Source: CAVPNY01 sp963706905
Lineage (GTDB): Bacteria > Chloroflexota > Anaerolineae > Anaerolineales > UBA4823
DNA length: 64,000 nt
NCBI GenBank assembly: GCA_963706905.1
Contig: CAVPNY010000012.1
Span: 558,001-622,000, forward strand
Direction of reading: 5' to 3'
Numbering within the stretch: the stretch's first letter is position 1; each line of letters begins with the position of its first letter. A program made the position numbers and the translations under genes. Shown here piece after piece: positions 46,864-56,432 of the stretch. The notes beneath the pieces are model-generated. The model made no database searches. It had not been told where the DNA came from and saw only the letters and a program-made list of their open reading frames with translations.

Positions 46864-47463
46864 TTAGATCATCTTATCTATTTGATTTGCCAAAGGAGCA
46901 GAATATATCCTGGTATAAACGGCACCATCGGGATTCAGATCACTGCGGAACAGGTTTATAGCCATGACGCGGGTTACCCCAAGGAAGCCCACTTTTGTAG
47001 CTTCTAATGCCCTGGCAATTGTCTGCGTCTCAACAACGGAGACATTGCGTGAAACCCGCCCCAAAGTTAAGTGGGGGGAGAAAGGTCTTTCTTCCCGCGG
47101 ATAACCAACGCGGGCAGTCTCCAACTCAAGCGAGTGTTGGATTGCTATTAGTTCAGGCGGAACCTCCAAGCCAATCCAGATCACCCGAGGTTGATGAATT
47201 TTGGGAAATGCGCCCAGGCCACCTGCACTGATTTCAAATGAATGATGAGCTGAAACAGTGCTTTCCAAGATCTTAGTGAGCATATCCAGATTTGCGATCG
47301 AGACATCGCCTAAAAACTTTAATGTCAGGTGGATGTTCTGTCCTGGAACCCATCTAACTGGCATATTCACCAATTGATCTTTGAGTTGCTTGGAAACTTG
47401 ATCAAGTCGGTGATGAATTTCCGAAGACAGCTCAATTGCGATGAAAGCTCGAATCACTGACAT
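46864..47463 (-). CDS. thpR: RNA 2',3'-cyclic phosphodiesterase (2H superfamily)
   Basis: A 199-residue enzyme opening 2',3'-cyclic phosphates of RNA ends (older name: 2'-5' RNA ligase). Both catalytic H-x-T-x motifs are present: IHLTLKFLGDV and PHLTLGRVSRN, about 80 residues apart, as in ThpR. It lies 28 bases upstream of rsfS and 6 bases after the receiver gene, all on one strand, so one operon is likely. Confidence 0.9.
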   Translation of the reverse strand: MSVIRAFIAIELSSEIHHRLDQVSKQLKDQLVNMPVRWVPGQNIHLTLKFLGDVSIANLDMLTKILESTVSAHHSFEISAGGLGAFPKIHQPRVIWIGLEVPPELIAIQHSLELETARVGYPREERPFSPHLTLGRVSRNVSVVETQTIARALEATKVGFLGVTRVMAINLFRSDLNPDGAVYTRIYSAPLANQIDKMI

Positions 47464-47469
47464 GATTTC

Positions 47470-47868
47470 TCAGACATCTTGATCAGTGGAAGAGATAACC
47501 TGTTGAACTGCTTGTTTGAGGTCAACATAAGAGACCGGTTTTGTTAAATACAAAGTGGCGCCTGCAGCAAAGCCTGCTTCGATGTCTGTGGAAAAGTGAA
47601 GAGCAGAAACAACGATGACCGGTAACAACTGAAATTCTGGCGCTTGGCGCATCATGCGCAAGAGCTCCAAGCCAGAATAATCTGGCATCATCACATCGAG
47701 GATTACCGCAGCTGGTTTTTCTTGTTTGAGTCTATCAAGGGCTGAGGTACTGCTGAAATACTTAACGACTTCATACCCACTGATCCGCATCATCTCAGCG
47801 ATCATCTCAGCCGTATCCGGCTCATCCTCGATGACTGCAATTTTTATCGGTTTGATGCTCAAGCTCAT
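47470..47868 (-). CDS. CheY-like single-domain response regulator
   Basis: A 132-residue receiver domain with AVIEDEPDTAE (acidic pocket), phospho-acceptor Asp58 in VILDVMMPDYSG and Lys in LTKPVSYVD. There is no output domain. AAGGAT precedes the ATG. No kinase gene is adjacent; the kinases at 5-7.5 kb are too far away to be called partners. It is followed closely by thpR. Confidence 0.88.
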   Translation of the reverse strand: MSLSIKPIKIAVIEDEPDTAEMIAEMMRISGYEVVKYFSSTSALDRLKQEKPAAVILDVMMPDYSGLELLRMMRQAPEFQLLPVIVVSALHFSTDIEAGFAAGATLYLTKPVSYVDLKQAVQQVISSTDQDV

Positions 47869-47944
47869 AATTATTTATCCTTCTCGAAAAATAGCACATT
47901 ATAGGACTTTCGACAAGGGGAATTATTGTATCCGCCTGGAATGC

Positions 47945-49309
47945 TTATGTTTGACTGAGCAGGCGATGGTAATCCTCGGGTAAGTCCACATCGAGGAGAA
48001 TCGATTCATCTTGCCACTCCAGCCATCTGACGGGATGTCGGGCGAAGAGAGCGCGCCCTCCTTGATCACCTTCAATCAACGCAAAATCCGCAAAGGTGCT
48101 TCGATCAAATAATACAGGAGTTGCTCTTTGACCCTTTACCATAGGTGCAATTATTGGAGAGAGGGTTGAAGCATGCAACTCGACCATCGCCCGGATCAAT
48201 GTCACTGGAATTTGAGGCTGATCAGCTAACAAAAAAAACGCTCCACCAACATTCGGATCCAGCACATTCAGTCCCGCTCTCACAGACGTGCTTTGTCCAC
48301 TCTCCCATTCTGGGTTATATATTACTTGCGTACCTTCTTCATCAACGAGCTTGCTGATTTGTTCATGATGTGCTCCAGTAACCAGGATTATCGGAGAGAG
48401 GCCAGCCATCAGAGCAGTTGACAAAACCTGCTTGATGAATGGCTCTCCCTTCCAGGTCAAGATTTGCTTTGGCTTTCCAAAGCGCCTGGAGCCTCCGGCA
48501 GCAAGTATGATTCCTGCCACACGCTCATGGACTGCAGATACTGATAGCCTGGCATTTAGATCGACTTCCGGTGCACGCCCAGGTTCGTTTGATATTTCCA
48601 GGGATGTCACGCAGACTGCTGCAAAGGATTTGAGCAAAGAATCTGACATCCGCTGAGCTTGGGCCTGGAGTTCTGAGGTGTCGGCTTGATTCATCAAGAC
48701 AATACGCCGGCAACCTTCTGGTATCCCTTTCAACCCACCCGCTGGACTGGTCAATACCCGTTCCAATGCCTCATAAGTAATGGTCTGTCCAGCCTCCAAG
48801 CCTGAAATCTGAGCAAATCTTTCTGGACGGTGGACCCAAACTGAAGATAATGGTTTCTCCAATCCAGATAGACCTACAATGAGAACAACCAAATCTACAA
48901 AATTCGGGATGGAGGGCTCATGATCGGCAGGAGCTTTAAGAGGCCTTTGCCGTGAACCATCCGCCTCAATAAGAAAAGGGATACCTTTTTCTTTTACAAT
49001 GCCAAATAACCGCGTTATTAGGTCAGAAGGTAATCCCCGCAAGCGCCCTTCTTGATTTGCCTCACCAGTCACCAGAATCACCAGCGGTGAGATTGAATCC
49101 TCAATTATATTGAGATCTTCGGCTGATCGGATAATAATGTGATGATCTGCTAGTAGCGCCTGGGAGATACCAAGGTGGGTGGTTGTGCTCAAGATAACTG
49201 GAGGCTTTAGCTGTCTGGCAAGTTGAAATAAAGCTGTGGTTTTACCTCCGGCACCGACGAAAGCCACTGCTTCATTACCAGAAACTCGGATTGCCTGGGC
49301 CAAGTTCAT
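47945..49309 (-). CDS. YqeC-MocA fusion: Se-dependent Mo hydroxylase factor plus molybdenum cofactor cytidylyltransferase
   Basis: A 454-residue bifunctional protein. Residues 1 to about 240 match YqeC, a P-loop protein (FVGAGGKTTALFQLA; IEADGSRQRPLKAP). Residues about 265-454 match MocA (GIILAAGGSRRFGKPKQILTW, GQSTSVRAGL, LLADQPQIP), which makes molybdopterin cytosine dinucleotide for xanthine-dehydrogenase-family enzymes. The ATG overlaps the yqeB stop (ATGA), so they are coupled. YqeC and YqeB are markers of selenium-dependent molybdenum hydroxylases. Confidence 0.9.
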   Translation of the reverse strand: MNLAQAIRVSGNEAVAFVGAGGKTTALFQLARQLKPPVILSTTTHLGISQALLADHHIIIRSAEDLNIIEDSISPLVILVTGEANQEGRLRGLPSDLITRLFGIVKEKGIPFLIEADGSRQRPLKAPADHEPSIPNFVDLVVLIVGLSGLEKPLSSVWVHRPERFAQISGLEAGQTITYEALERVLTSPAGGLKGIPEGCRRIVLMNQADTSELQAQAQRMSDSLLKSFAAVCVTSLEISNEPGRAPEVDLNARLSVSAVHERVAGIILAAGGSRRFGKPKQILTWKGEPFIKQVLSTALMAGLSPIILVTGAHHEQISKLVDEEGTQVIYNPEWESGQSTSVRAGLNVLDPNVGGAFFLLADQPQIPVTLIRAMVELHASTLSPIIAPMVKGQRATPVLFDRSTFADFALIEGDQGGRALFARHPVRWLEWQDESILLDVDLPEDYHRLLSQT

Positions 49310-50139
49310 GTTTTGAGCAACATTCGACGGATCTCCGGACAGGCAAGAATCGCTTCGAGAACCCCTCCCCCAACCGCCAGGGATTTATCCGAAACAAGCC
49401 AACAATAACGCGAGTCGTCCCGTGGATCCAGGTCACCAATTTTCATTCCGGATGTAACCATCAATCCTGGGTAAAGTAAGCCGCGCAGCACGCCATCGAA
49501 GGGAGCATTGATTCGATAACCGTTCACCATCGCAACAGTTTGCCCCATCGAGATATGGTCCCCGATTTTCGCCAAGTTTCGGAGTATACCATCGGTTGGC
49601 GAGCGAAGAACACGCTCAACAGATTGATTACCGACAAACTCAGGAGTACCAGTATCAGATTGAGCACTGCCATCCCAGATCACTCGGCCTAAAAAATGAC
49701 CACGGTTGGTCTCTATAACAGCATGGCAGTCCTGTCCAGCCGCGAAACCGGGACCGAGACCGATAACTAAATCAGCCTGCTCCAAGCCTCGTTCAGGTGT
49801 CTTCTTAGTCATGCGGGCGTCGACAAGGACAAAAGCCATTCTCTCTTGGATTTCTTTTCTCAGCCAATCAACCACTTCGCCATCGGGATCGACCACAAGT
49901 GGGATTTTTCCGACGCTCAACACTTTATGCGCATCCTCGAATGCTTCAATCCGTTGAGCGATTTCTCCTTCAACCTCGAATTCCCCCTGATATATAGCTT
50001 CTGCATATGAAACCATGCGTCGAACTACCAAAGGTTGGTGAAGCTCAGTCATGATTACCGAAAAACCACTCCGTCGTAGACGCAAAGCTACGCCACTAGC
50101 CAGATCCCCAGCTCCTCGAATCAGAACAAGGACGTTCAT
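49306..50139 (-). CDS. yqeB: YqeB-like selenium-dependent molybdenum hydroxylase accessory protein
   Basis: A 277-residue protein of the EF2563/YqeB family: VLIRGAGDLASGVALRLRRSGF at the N-terminus, VDARMTKKTPERGLEQADLVIGLGPGF in the middle and a biotinyl/lipoyl-like beta region at about 180-240 (RSPTDGILRNLAKIGDHISMG). The family occurs with SelD and molybdenum hydroxylases that carry a labile selenium atom. It is coupled to yqeC-mocA and lies eight bases after ppc. Its biochemical role is not established. Confidence 0.9.
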   Translation of the reverse strand: MNVLVLIRGAGDLASGVALRLRRSGFSVIMTELHQPLVVRRMVSYAEAIYQGEFEVEGEIAQRIEAFEDAHKVLSVGKIPLVVDPDGEVVDWLRKEIQERMAFVLVDARMTKKTPERGLEQADLVIGLGPGFAAGQDCHAVIETNRGHFLGRVIWDGSAQSDTGTPEFVGNQSVERVLRSPTDGILRNLAKIGDHISMGQTVAMVNGYRINAPFDGVLRGLLYPGLMVTSGMKIGDLDPRDDSRYCWLVSDKSLAVGGGVLEAILACPEIRRMLLKT

Positions 50140-50147
50140 TCCTATCT

Positions 50148-52877
50148 TTACCCTGTATTTCGTAATCCAGAAGCAATCCCATTGATTGTCAGGATCATGG
50201 CTTCTCTCATGGATTTTAAGTCCTCACCTTCAGGATCATTCAATCCACGCAGTCGCTTGAGCAACTCGACCTGGATATAGTTTAAAGGATCGATATATGG
50301 GTTTCGAAGATGGATCGATCGCTGCAGGTCTGGTTCGGAATCCATCAGTTCAACATGCCCAGTAATATCCAGGACTGTTGTTCTGGTCAACTCAAATTCA
50401 GTCTGGATGGTTTGGAAGATGCCCCGTGCAAAGGTCTTGTTGGGTACCAGACCAGAATATAACGCAGCGATGTCCATATCTGCTTTGAGGAGAGACATTT
50501 CAGCATTATTTAATAAAGCTCGAAAGAAAGGCCAGCCAGCGTACATTTCTGCTAATAATTGGACTGACTCAGCAGAATTTTCAATGAAGGTCTTTATCCC
50601 TGTTCCCAAGCCATACCAGCCCGGAAGGTTGAAACGGCTCTGCATCCAGGAGAATACCCAAGGTATTGCACGGATAGTTTCAACGCTGTCTTTGCCCATC
50701 CCACGGGCCGCTGGCCTGGATCCGATATACAAACGCTTTATTTCATCCAATGGTGTAGCTGCCCACCAATAATCCAGGAAGCCCGGTGTGTCAAAAACGA
50801 GTGCTCGGTATTTACCATAAGCAGCTGCAGACATTGCGCCAATCGCTTCTCTCCATAAGTCTGGTACATCGTCTTGTTTTTTATTTGAAATTGGAGATGA
50901 CGCCAGCAGCACGGCATGCACAATCTGCTCCAAATGTTGTCTGGCAAGCTTAGGGTTCGCGTAACGCGAAGCAATGATCTCTCCTTGCTCGGTTACCCGA
51001 AACCGCCCACTTACTGTACCAGGTGGTTGAGCGCGGATACCTCGATTTGCTGGGCCGCCGCCTCGGGCGACGGTTCCGCCACGCCCGTGAAAGAGGCTCG
51101 GCTTGATTCCGTTTTGATGACAAGTTCGAGTGATACTTTCTTGCGCCTGGTATAAGGCCCAATTTGATGCGAGATAACCGCCGTCTTTATTGCTGTCCGA
51201 ATAGCCAATCATCACCATTTGAGTATCGTTACAAGAAGTTAAATACTTGCGGTAGGTTGTCAAGGAGAATAAGTCTGTCAGTATATTCGGTGCAGCATCG
51301 AGGTCGGCCAATGTTTCAAATAAAGGAACAATTGACATACCACCTGAGGTACCTGTCCATTTAGCCAACAAAAGCACGGTTAAGATATCACTAGCATCTC
51401 GGGTCATCGAAACAATAAACGGCCCTAACAGATCCGGACCATAGATTGCACGAGCCCGGGCAATCACGTGGAATAATGCAAAGGTTTCAGCGGTTTCTTG
51501 AGTTACACCTGGGTGAGGTGCAAGAGAGGGAGTTGGCTCGCCAAGCAAACGAATGACCGTTTCCCTGCGCTCGATTGGTGAAACATGCTCATAAGAAGGG
51601 TGATCACCAATCGCACGAAGGATCTCACCCAAAGTCCGGTTAAGTCTTGCAGAGTCTTCCCGAATATCCAATCGAGCTGTATGCAGGCCAAACACCTTCA
51701 ATTGCTGAAGAACGCTACTAGCTCGGCCGCGTCGAACTGGTTCTGGAACTGCATCAAGGATGATTTCAAAAGGTTCGATGAAATGCTCTGATCGGGCTTT
51801 ATTTGTCTCCTGAGTATCCAATAATAAGCGTTGCTTCATTTCATCTTTTGATGCCTGGAAAAAATCATCCGCTAATAGTGCAAGTGCCAGACGGTAAGGC
51901 TCTTTTGAATAGCGATCCTCTAAGAATAATACATGCTCTGGCAAAGGTCGTCGATTTTCAAACCAATTTAACAAATCAACAGGAGGCGGTTGGCGCTTTG
52001 AACTTATGCTTAACCTTCGAGCGAGGTCCTGGAAATTTTGACGGTGTTTCTCTACTGCCAGACCGCGGTGCAAACGGAGCGTTTCTGCAGTAATTTCTTT
52101 AGTAACGTTGGGATTGCCATCTCGATCACCCCCAATCCAGGACGCTAACCGCAACCAGGTCTGATCTGTTGATAATCCCGGGTAGTAATAAGCAATCACC
52201 CGATCCATTTCGGTATAGATCTCTGGTAATAACTCCCAGAAGACCGCATCAATAAAATATAAACCCGTGCGTACTTCATCGGTGACCGTAGGCCGGATAG
52301 TCCGAGCGCGATCCGTCAACCAAAACTCTGTGATTTCTTCATGAAGGATTGCTCGCATAAATTCACGCTCCACCGGTGACCAATCCACCTCATCAAACTT
52401 CACCAGTAGTTCGGAAATTCGTTGGATTTTGGACAAAATCGTCCGACGTTTCGCTTCTGTCGGGTGTGCGGTCAGAACTAACTCGATATCCAGAATTTTC
52501 AACAAGTCTGCCATCTGGGCAGAGGTAACACCCATTTCTTTCATTTCCTGAATTGCGCTGGCAATAGTCTCATGGCTTGGAGGGGCATCAGTTTTTTGCC
52601 CATGCCGGCGCATGGAATATACGCGGTAATGTTCTTCAGCAAGGTTAACCAAATCGAAGTACAAGCTAAATGCCGAGGCCACAGCCCGGGTCTCATCCAG
52701 GCTCAATCCAGCAATCTGAGCAGTGAGATCCGATCCGCCATGAGGATCCCCAGCTCGCCGTGCTTTGGCAAGCTGCCGAATCTGTTCCTCTTTATCGAAC
52801 AGCTCCTGGGACTCTTGCTCACAGATCACATCTCCTAAGAGATCGCCTAACAAGTGGATAGTTTCAGAGAGATCCAT
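50148..52877 (-). CDS. ppc: Phosphoenolpyruvate carboxylase
   Basis: This cytoplasmic enzyme fixes bicarbonate onto PEP to give oxaloacetate. At 909 residues it is full length. Catalytic motifs are present: VLTAHPTEAKRRT (His138), WIGGDRDGNPNV, MIGYSDSNKDGGYLAS and FHGRGGTVARGGGP; the C-terminus ends GLRNTG where most have QNTG, an essential tetrad near the active site. It lies between the yqeB group and the pseudogene remnant, so is likely to be transcribed with yqeB and yqeC-mocA, though it has no functional tie to them. Confidence 0.95.
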   Translation of the reverse strand: MDLSETIHLLGDLLGDVICEQESQELFDKEEQIRQLAKARRAGDPHGGSDLTAQIAGLSLDETRAVASAFSLYFDLVNLAEEHYRVYSMRRHGQKTDAPPSHETIASAIQEMKEMGVTSAQMADLLKILDIELVLTAHPTEAKRRTILSKIQRISELLVKFDEVDWSPVEREFMRAILHEEITEFWLTDRARTIRPTVTDEVRTGLYFIDAVFWELLPEIYTEMDRVIAYYYPGLSTDQTWLRLASWIGGDRDGNPNVTKEITAETLRLHRGLAVEKHRQNFQDLARRLSISSKRQPPPVDLLNWFENRRPLPEHVLFLEDRYSKEPYRLALALLADDFFQASKDEMKQRLLLDTQETNKARSEHFIEPFEIILDAVPEPVRRGRASSVLQQLKVFGLHTARLDIREDSARLNRTLGEILRAIGDHPSYEHVSPIERRETVIRLLGEPTPSLAPHPGVTQETAETFALFHVIARARAIYGPDLLGPFIVSMTRDASDILTVLLLAKWTGTSGGMSIVPLFETLADLDAAPNILTDLFSLTTYRKYLTSCNDTQMVMIGYSDSNKDGGYLASNWALYQAQESITRTCHQNGIKPSLFHGRGGTVARGGGPANRGIRAQPPGTVSGRFRVTEQGEIIASRYANPKLARQHLEQIVHAVLLASSPISNKKQDDVPDLWREAIGAMSAAAYGKYRALVFDTPGFLDYWWAATPLDEIKRLYIGSRPAARGMGKDSVETIRAIPWVFSWMQSRFNLPGWYGLGTGIKTFIENSAESVQLLAEMYAGWPFFRALLNNAEMSLLKADMDIAALYSGLVPNKTFARGIFQTIQTEFELTRTTVLDITGHVELMDSEPDLQRSIHLRNPYIDPLNYIQVELLKRLRGLNDPEGEDLKSMREAMILTINGIASGLRNTG

Positions 52878-52885
52878 AATTGGGA

Positions 52886-53209
52886 ATGAATACAGTTTAC
52901 AGGAAAACCGGATCGCGATACCATGAGCCTTTGCACAATAATCGTGCTGGGCACCCTCTCTTTAGAGATCTGGTAACTAACTTTGTAACTTGCTGACGTT
53001 CGTCTGACCAGTTAGTCATAAACGGTTTAGGTGTCCCATAGATAAGGCGGAGTACGTTTATCATCCAAGGGAATAACAATATCTACCAGGCATTGATCTC
53101 CAAATCGTTCTATCGATCCTGCAGTTATCACATGGGCTGAGCTTCGATGGCCAAAACCAACATCTGCAAAAATAATTAGAATGTGCTCCTATAGATCTCC
53201 ATCGGGCAT
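52886..53209 (-). pseudogene. Decayed 5' remnant of an MGDG-synthase-like glycosyltransferase gene
   Basis: The 340 bases between ppc and xdhA hold no intact gene, but one minus-strand frame reads HILIIFADVGFGHRSSAHV, then IERFGDQCLVDIVIPLDDKRTPPYLWDT, a stop, TVYD, a stop, LVRRTSASYK and VPSTIIVQRLMV. This resembles the N-terminal domain of monogalactosyldiacylglycerol-synthase-type glycosyltransferases. Three in-frame stops (one before EHIL) and the loss of the catalytic half show true decay, unlike the single-base breaks elsewhere. The remnant ends at the ppc start. Confidence 0.6.
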
Positions 53210-53218
53210 GTTGGAAAC

Positions 53219-55447
53219 CTACAGTGTGCCCAAACCACGTAAGACTCGCTCGGGAGTCAGCGGGAATTCATAGAACCACACCCCAGTAGCGTCATGCAAT
53301 GCTGCAATCACAGCTGGAGTCAAAGGCAAGAATGGCATCTCTGCCATTCCCCGCACCCCCCAAGGGCCGTGTGGATCTGGATATTCCAGGATTACGGATT
53401 GAGTTCGTTCTGGAATATCTAATACAGTAGGAATTAAATACGTGGACAGGTATTGCGTCTGAACATAACCATCTTTCTGTACAAAATTTTCAAGGAGGGC
53501 ATATCCCGCTGCCTGGACGACCGCCCCTTCGATTTGACCCTCAATTTGCTGCGGATTCAAGGCTTTACCGACATCGTCAACCGAGATGACGTCCACTAGG
53601 CGAACCAGGCCCGTTTCAATATCCACCTCGGCCTCGACCGCCTGAGCTACATAGCCATACGAAACATTCGGGTTTGATCGACCAGTCTCTGGATCAAAAG
53701 GGGTTGTCTTTGGAGCCAGATATTGATATGTCGCTACTGCCGGACGGTCCTCACCCTGCCATTTTTTTAGAGCTAATTCTGCCGCGCCTTTGATCGCATT
53801 CCCTGACATAAAGGTCATGCGAGAAGCGGAGGTGCTACCAGAATTTCCCGTTACAGCCGTATCGGAAACAACCATCTCGACTTGATCAACAGCGACCCCG
53901 ACAGCTTCCGCTGCCATCTGAGACATCACTGTATGGGCTCCTTGCCCAACATCTGCACCGGCATGGCGAACAATCACTTTCTCAATCTCAGATCCACCGT
54001 GCAATTCCACAGTCGCCCAACAATTTTCCTGGTACCCAAACGAAAAACCGATGTTTTTGAATGCACAGCCAAATCCCACTCCCCGCTTTAAATGATCCCT
54101 CCGGATGATTTCCTTGCCCCTTAAACCCTCACCCGTATTCTTAGTCCAACCTGCCTCGCCAGACTGCCAGCCAGCTTCCCTTGCGCAAGCTTCCACAACG
54201 TCAGGAAGGCTGACACCTGGTGGCAATGGGCTTCCGACTGAAAGCTCCAAACCTTCGCGTAAAATATTACGCAGACGTATCTCGACAGGATCGATACCCA
54301 AAGCTTCTGCCAATCTATTCATCTGCGTCTCAGCCGCAAAGGCACCTTGCGGCCCTCCAAATCCACGAAATGCGCCATTGGGCAGGTTGTTCGTGTAGAC
54401 TGCATAGGAATCTACTTTGACATTGGGGATAAAATATGGGCCGGTGCACATAATGGTTGCATTTCCCAAAACTTTAGGAGATGTGTACACATAGGCACCG
54501 CCATCCGCGATCACCTCCATCTCAGCTGCGATCACCTTCCCTTCTCGGTTTGCCCCCCACTTCGCTTTGATAATGTATGGGTGGCGTTTGTGATGCCCAA
54601 TGATCGATTCTTCCCGGCTCCAAATAATCTTAACTGGTCGCCGGATTCCGCGTTGCCATAACCGCCAGGTAGCCAATGCCAGAACAATCTGAACCGACAT
54701 ATCCTCCCGACCGCCAAATGCCCCGCCGATCGCCGGGTAAATCACTCGGACTTGTTCCAGGGGTAGATCAAGAGCATGGGCAATCTGTTCCTGATCTTCG
54801 TGGATCCATTGACCGGCAACTTCAACAGTGACCCTGCCACCTTCATCAATATAACTAATTCCAGCTTCAGGTTGCAAGTATGCATGTTCCTGCGCAGGGG
54901 TCCGATATTCTCCTTCAATAATTACATCTGCCTGGGAAAAGGCTGCTTCTACATCTCCTTTGCGAATACGATAATGACAGAAAATATTAGATTCACGCTC
55001 TGGATGAGACAAGGATGCCGCTGGGTCCATCGCCTCCAGGGGATCGGTTATAACCGGTAGATTCTCATAATCAACCTCGATCAGATCTCTCCCTTGGGAC
55101 GCAATTTCCTCACTTTCGGCAACTACCAATGCAACCTGATCCCCAACAAAGCGCACCCGATCGGTAAACGGCTTACTCGATCCTGGCCCACACAACACGG
55201 GCTGATCATGCACACCCAAGCCATACTCATTTACCGGCACATCTTTTGCAGTAAATACTGCAATCACACCTTCCAGCTTTTCCGCTGCCCGGGTATCAAT
55301 ATTACGCACAATGGCATGCGGTCGGTTAGCAAAGAGGATCTTCATGTATGCCTGATTAGGACGATTGATATCTCCAGGATAAAGTGCCTGACCAGTCACC
55401 TTATCAAGAGCATCGATACGCCGAATTGATTGGCCGAATTGTGACAT
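53219..55447 (-). CDS. Molybdenum hydroxylase large subunit (xanthine dehydrogenase family)
   Basis: A molybdopterin-binding subunit of about 742 residues. GGAFGGREDMSVQ, GAFRGFGGPQGAFAAE, HAGADVGQGAHTV and the C-terminal GVRGMAEMPFLP with the catalytic Glu are present. AFRGFGGPQ is the xanthine-dehydrogenase-type loop; the AYRCSFR loop of copper-type CO dehydrogenase is absent. I prefer ATG 55447 over an upstream TTG because GGAG lies nine bases ahead. The FAD/FeS subunit gene is 6 kb away on the same strand. Substrate could be a purine or another N-heterocycle. Confidence 0.9.
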   Translation of the reverse strand: MSQFGQSIRRIDALDKVTGQALYPGDINRPNQAYMKILFANRPHAIVRNIDTRAAEKLEGVIAVFTAKDVPVNEYGLGVHDQPVLCGPGSSKPFTDRVRFVGDQVALVVAESEEIASQGRDLIEVDYENLPVITDPLEAMDPAASLSHPERESNIFCHYRIRKGDVEAAFSQADVIIEGEYRTPAQEHAYLQPEAGISYIDEGGRVTVEVAGQWIHEDQEQIAHALDLPLEQVRVIYPAIGGAFGGREDMSVQIVLALATWRLWQRGIRRPVKIIWSREESIIGHHKRHPYIIKAKWGANREGKVIAAEMEVIADGGAYVYTSPKVLGNATIMCTGPYFIPNVKVDSYAVYTNNLPNGAFRGFGGPQGAFAAETQMNRLAEALGIDPVEIRLRNILREGLELSVGSPLPPGVSLPDVVEACAREAGWQSGEAGWTKNTGEGLRGKEIIRRDHLKRGVGFGCAFKNIGFSFGYQENCWATVELHGGSEIEKVIVRHAGADVGQGAHTVMSQMAAEAVGVAVDQVEMVVSDTAVTGNSGSTSASRMTFMSGNAIKGAAELALKKWQGEDRPAVATYQYLAPKTTPFDPETGRSNPNVSYGYVAQAVEAEVDIETGLVRLVDVISVDDVGKALNPQQIEGQIEGAVVQAAGYALLENFVQKDGYVQTQYLSTYLIPTVLDIPERTQSVILEYPDPHGPWGVRGMAEMPFLPLTPAVIAALHDATGVWFYEFPLTPERVLRGLGTL

Positions 55448-55511
55448 AAGGAAAAGCTCCAATCTTTCTCTGACAAGTAAGCCCGCAATAGTATCTAATG
55501 CAATTTCCGCG

Positions 55512-55541
55512 ATTATACCTTGCTTGTGAGCGTGCTTCTAA
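55512..55541 (-). promoter_or_regulatory. Candidate promoter of the hydroxylase large subunit
   Basis: On the minus strand TATAAT (55517-55512) is preceded by TTAGAA (55541-55536) at 18 bases. The -10 is perfect, the -35 weak. The start would lie about 58 bases ahead of the ATG at 55447. Confidence 0.45.
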
Positions 55542-55567
55542 CGGGAGTAGCACTCCGATAAAGACGA

Positions 55568-55591
55568 TTATGGCATGGTAGCACGCCATAA
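55568..55591. repeat. Hairpin upstream of the hydroxylase promoter
   Basis: TTATGGCATG and CACGCCATAA pair at 9 of 10 positions around GTAG, 27 bases upstream of the candidate -35. It may be an operator. The rest of the 340-base gap (55463-55803) shows no gene. Confidence 0.4.
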
Positions 55592-55803
55592 AAAGGTATG
55601 ACGGTCAAACGCATCTAAACTATAATCGATCAAGTGATTACAGTGACGACAGCGTCATTCCTGTCACCAGGGATTTAATACATATCCCAAGAAAATTTGA
55701 GATCGTTTACATACCTTGTTAAAACGAAGTTCAGTGTATGTGGGCAAGCGATACTCACCCAATTACAATTTTATTCGCTAGAAACCGGATATAAGTGAAA
55801 TAC

Positions 55804-56253
55804 TCAGAAAACCGGAAACAATGGACGGACCCAAGGCATTCCTAAAATGATTGCTAAGACAGCTAAAGTAAACCAAACTGCCGCCCGGCGATGTTTGGAT
55901 ACTGCTTCCACAGCTTTCCGAGAAGTGCTAGTGCCTATATGAACCAGGATGACCGCTAGCACCATTAAGAAGAAATGTTCCAAAGCAAAGAAACGTAGAT
56001 CAGCATTACTCATTGCAGCCCCCAGGTTCTGGATGGCTGAACGAGTTATCGGGCTAAGTCCAAAATAAAGGATTAATCCTAAAAGAAGCTGTACATCCAA
56101 TGAAATTGAGAAGAATACCCCAGCTTTGCGATCCGACGGGGTCCATTCCCGTTTTCCGAACCACCCTCGATAAGCACGCACTAAGGCGACAATCGCTAGA
56201 ATAACTATAACCCACCGCAAAATGTTATGAATCGCCAATACAAAGGTATACAT
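55804..56253 (-). CDS. Small four-helix membrane protein
   Basis: A 149-residue protein with four hydrophobic segments (about 8-27, 46-66, 85-105, 127-145) and histidines in IHNILRW and LEHFFLM, a pattern recalling cytochrome-b561-like four-helix bundles. Heme binding is only a guess. It lies upstream of and on the same strand as the hydroxylase gene but 340 bases away, so may be separately transcribed. Confidence 0.65.
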   Translation of the reverse strand: MYTFVLAIHNILRWVIVILAIVALVRAYRGWFGKREWTPSDRKAGVFFSISLDVQLLLGLILYFGLSPITRSAIQNLGAAMSNADLRFFALEHFFLMVLAVILVHIGTSTSRKAVEAVSKHRRAAVWFTLAVLAIILGMPWVRPLFPVF

Positions 56254-56432
56254 GTGACTCCTCGATATGATTTTTTAGAACTTCCCAGTTTATTCCTAGG
56301 ATTGTATCAGGTCTATTCTATCCTGTGGGATAGTTACGCTGGCTCCGAATCCAAATTGCTCCCTTTTCGAATAATATCACGCGCGTTTTTATGTTACGAT
56401 CCCAATCGCCAATTCTTTCTATTGAGGATAAC

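Noticed and set aside
53219..55447. Large subunit as form I CO dehydrogenase (CoxL)
   Set aside because: The copper-site loop AYRCSFR is absent and the sequence has AFRGFGGPQ, the xanthine-dehydrogenase-type loop, despite CoxD/CoxE-like genes in the window.
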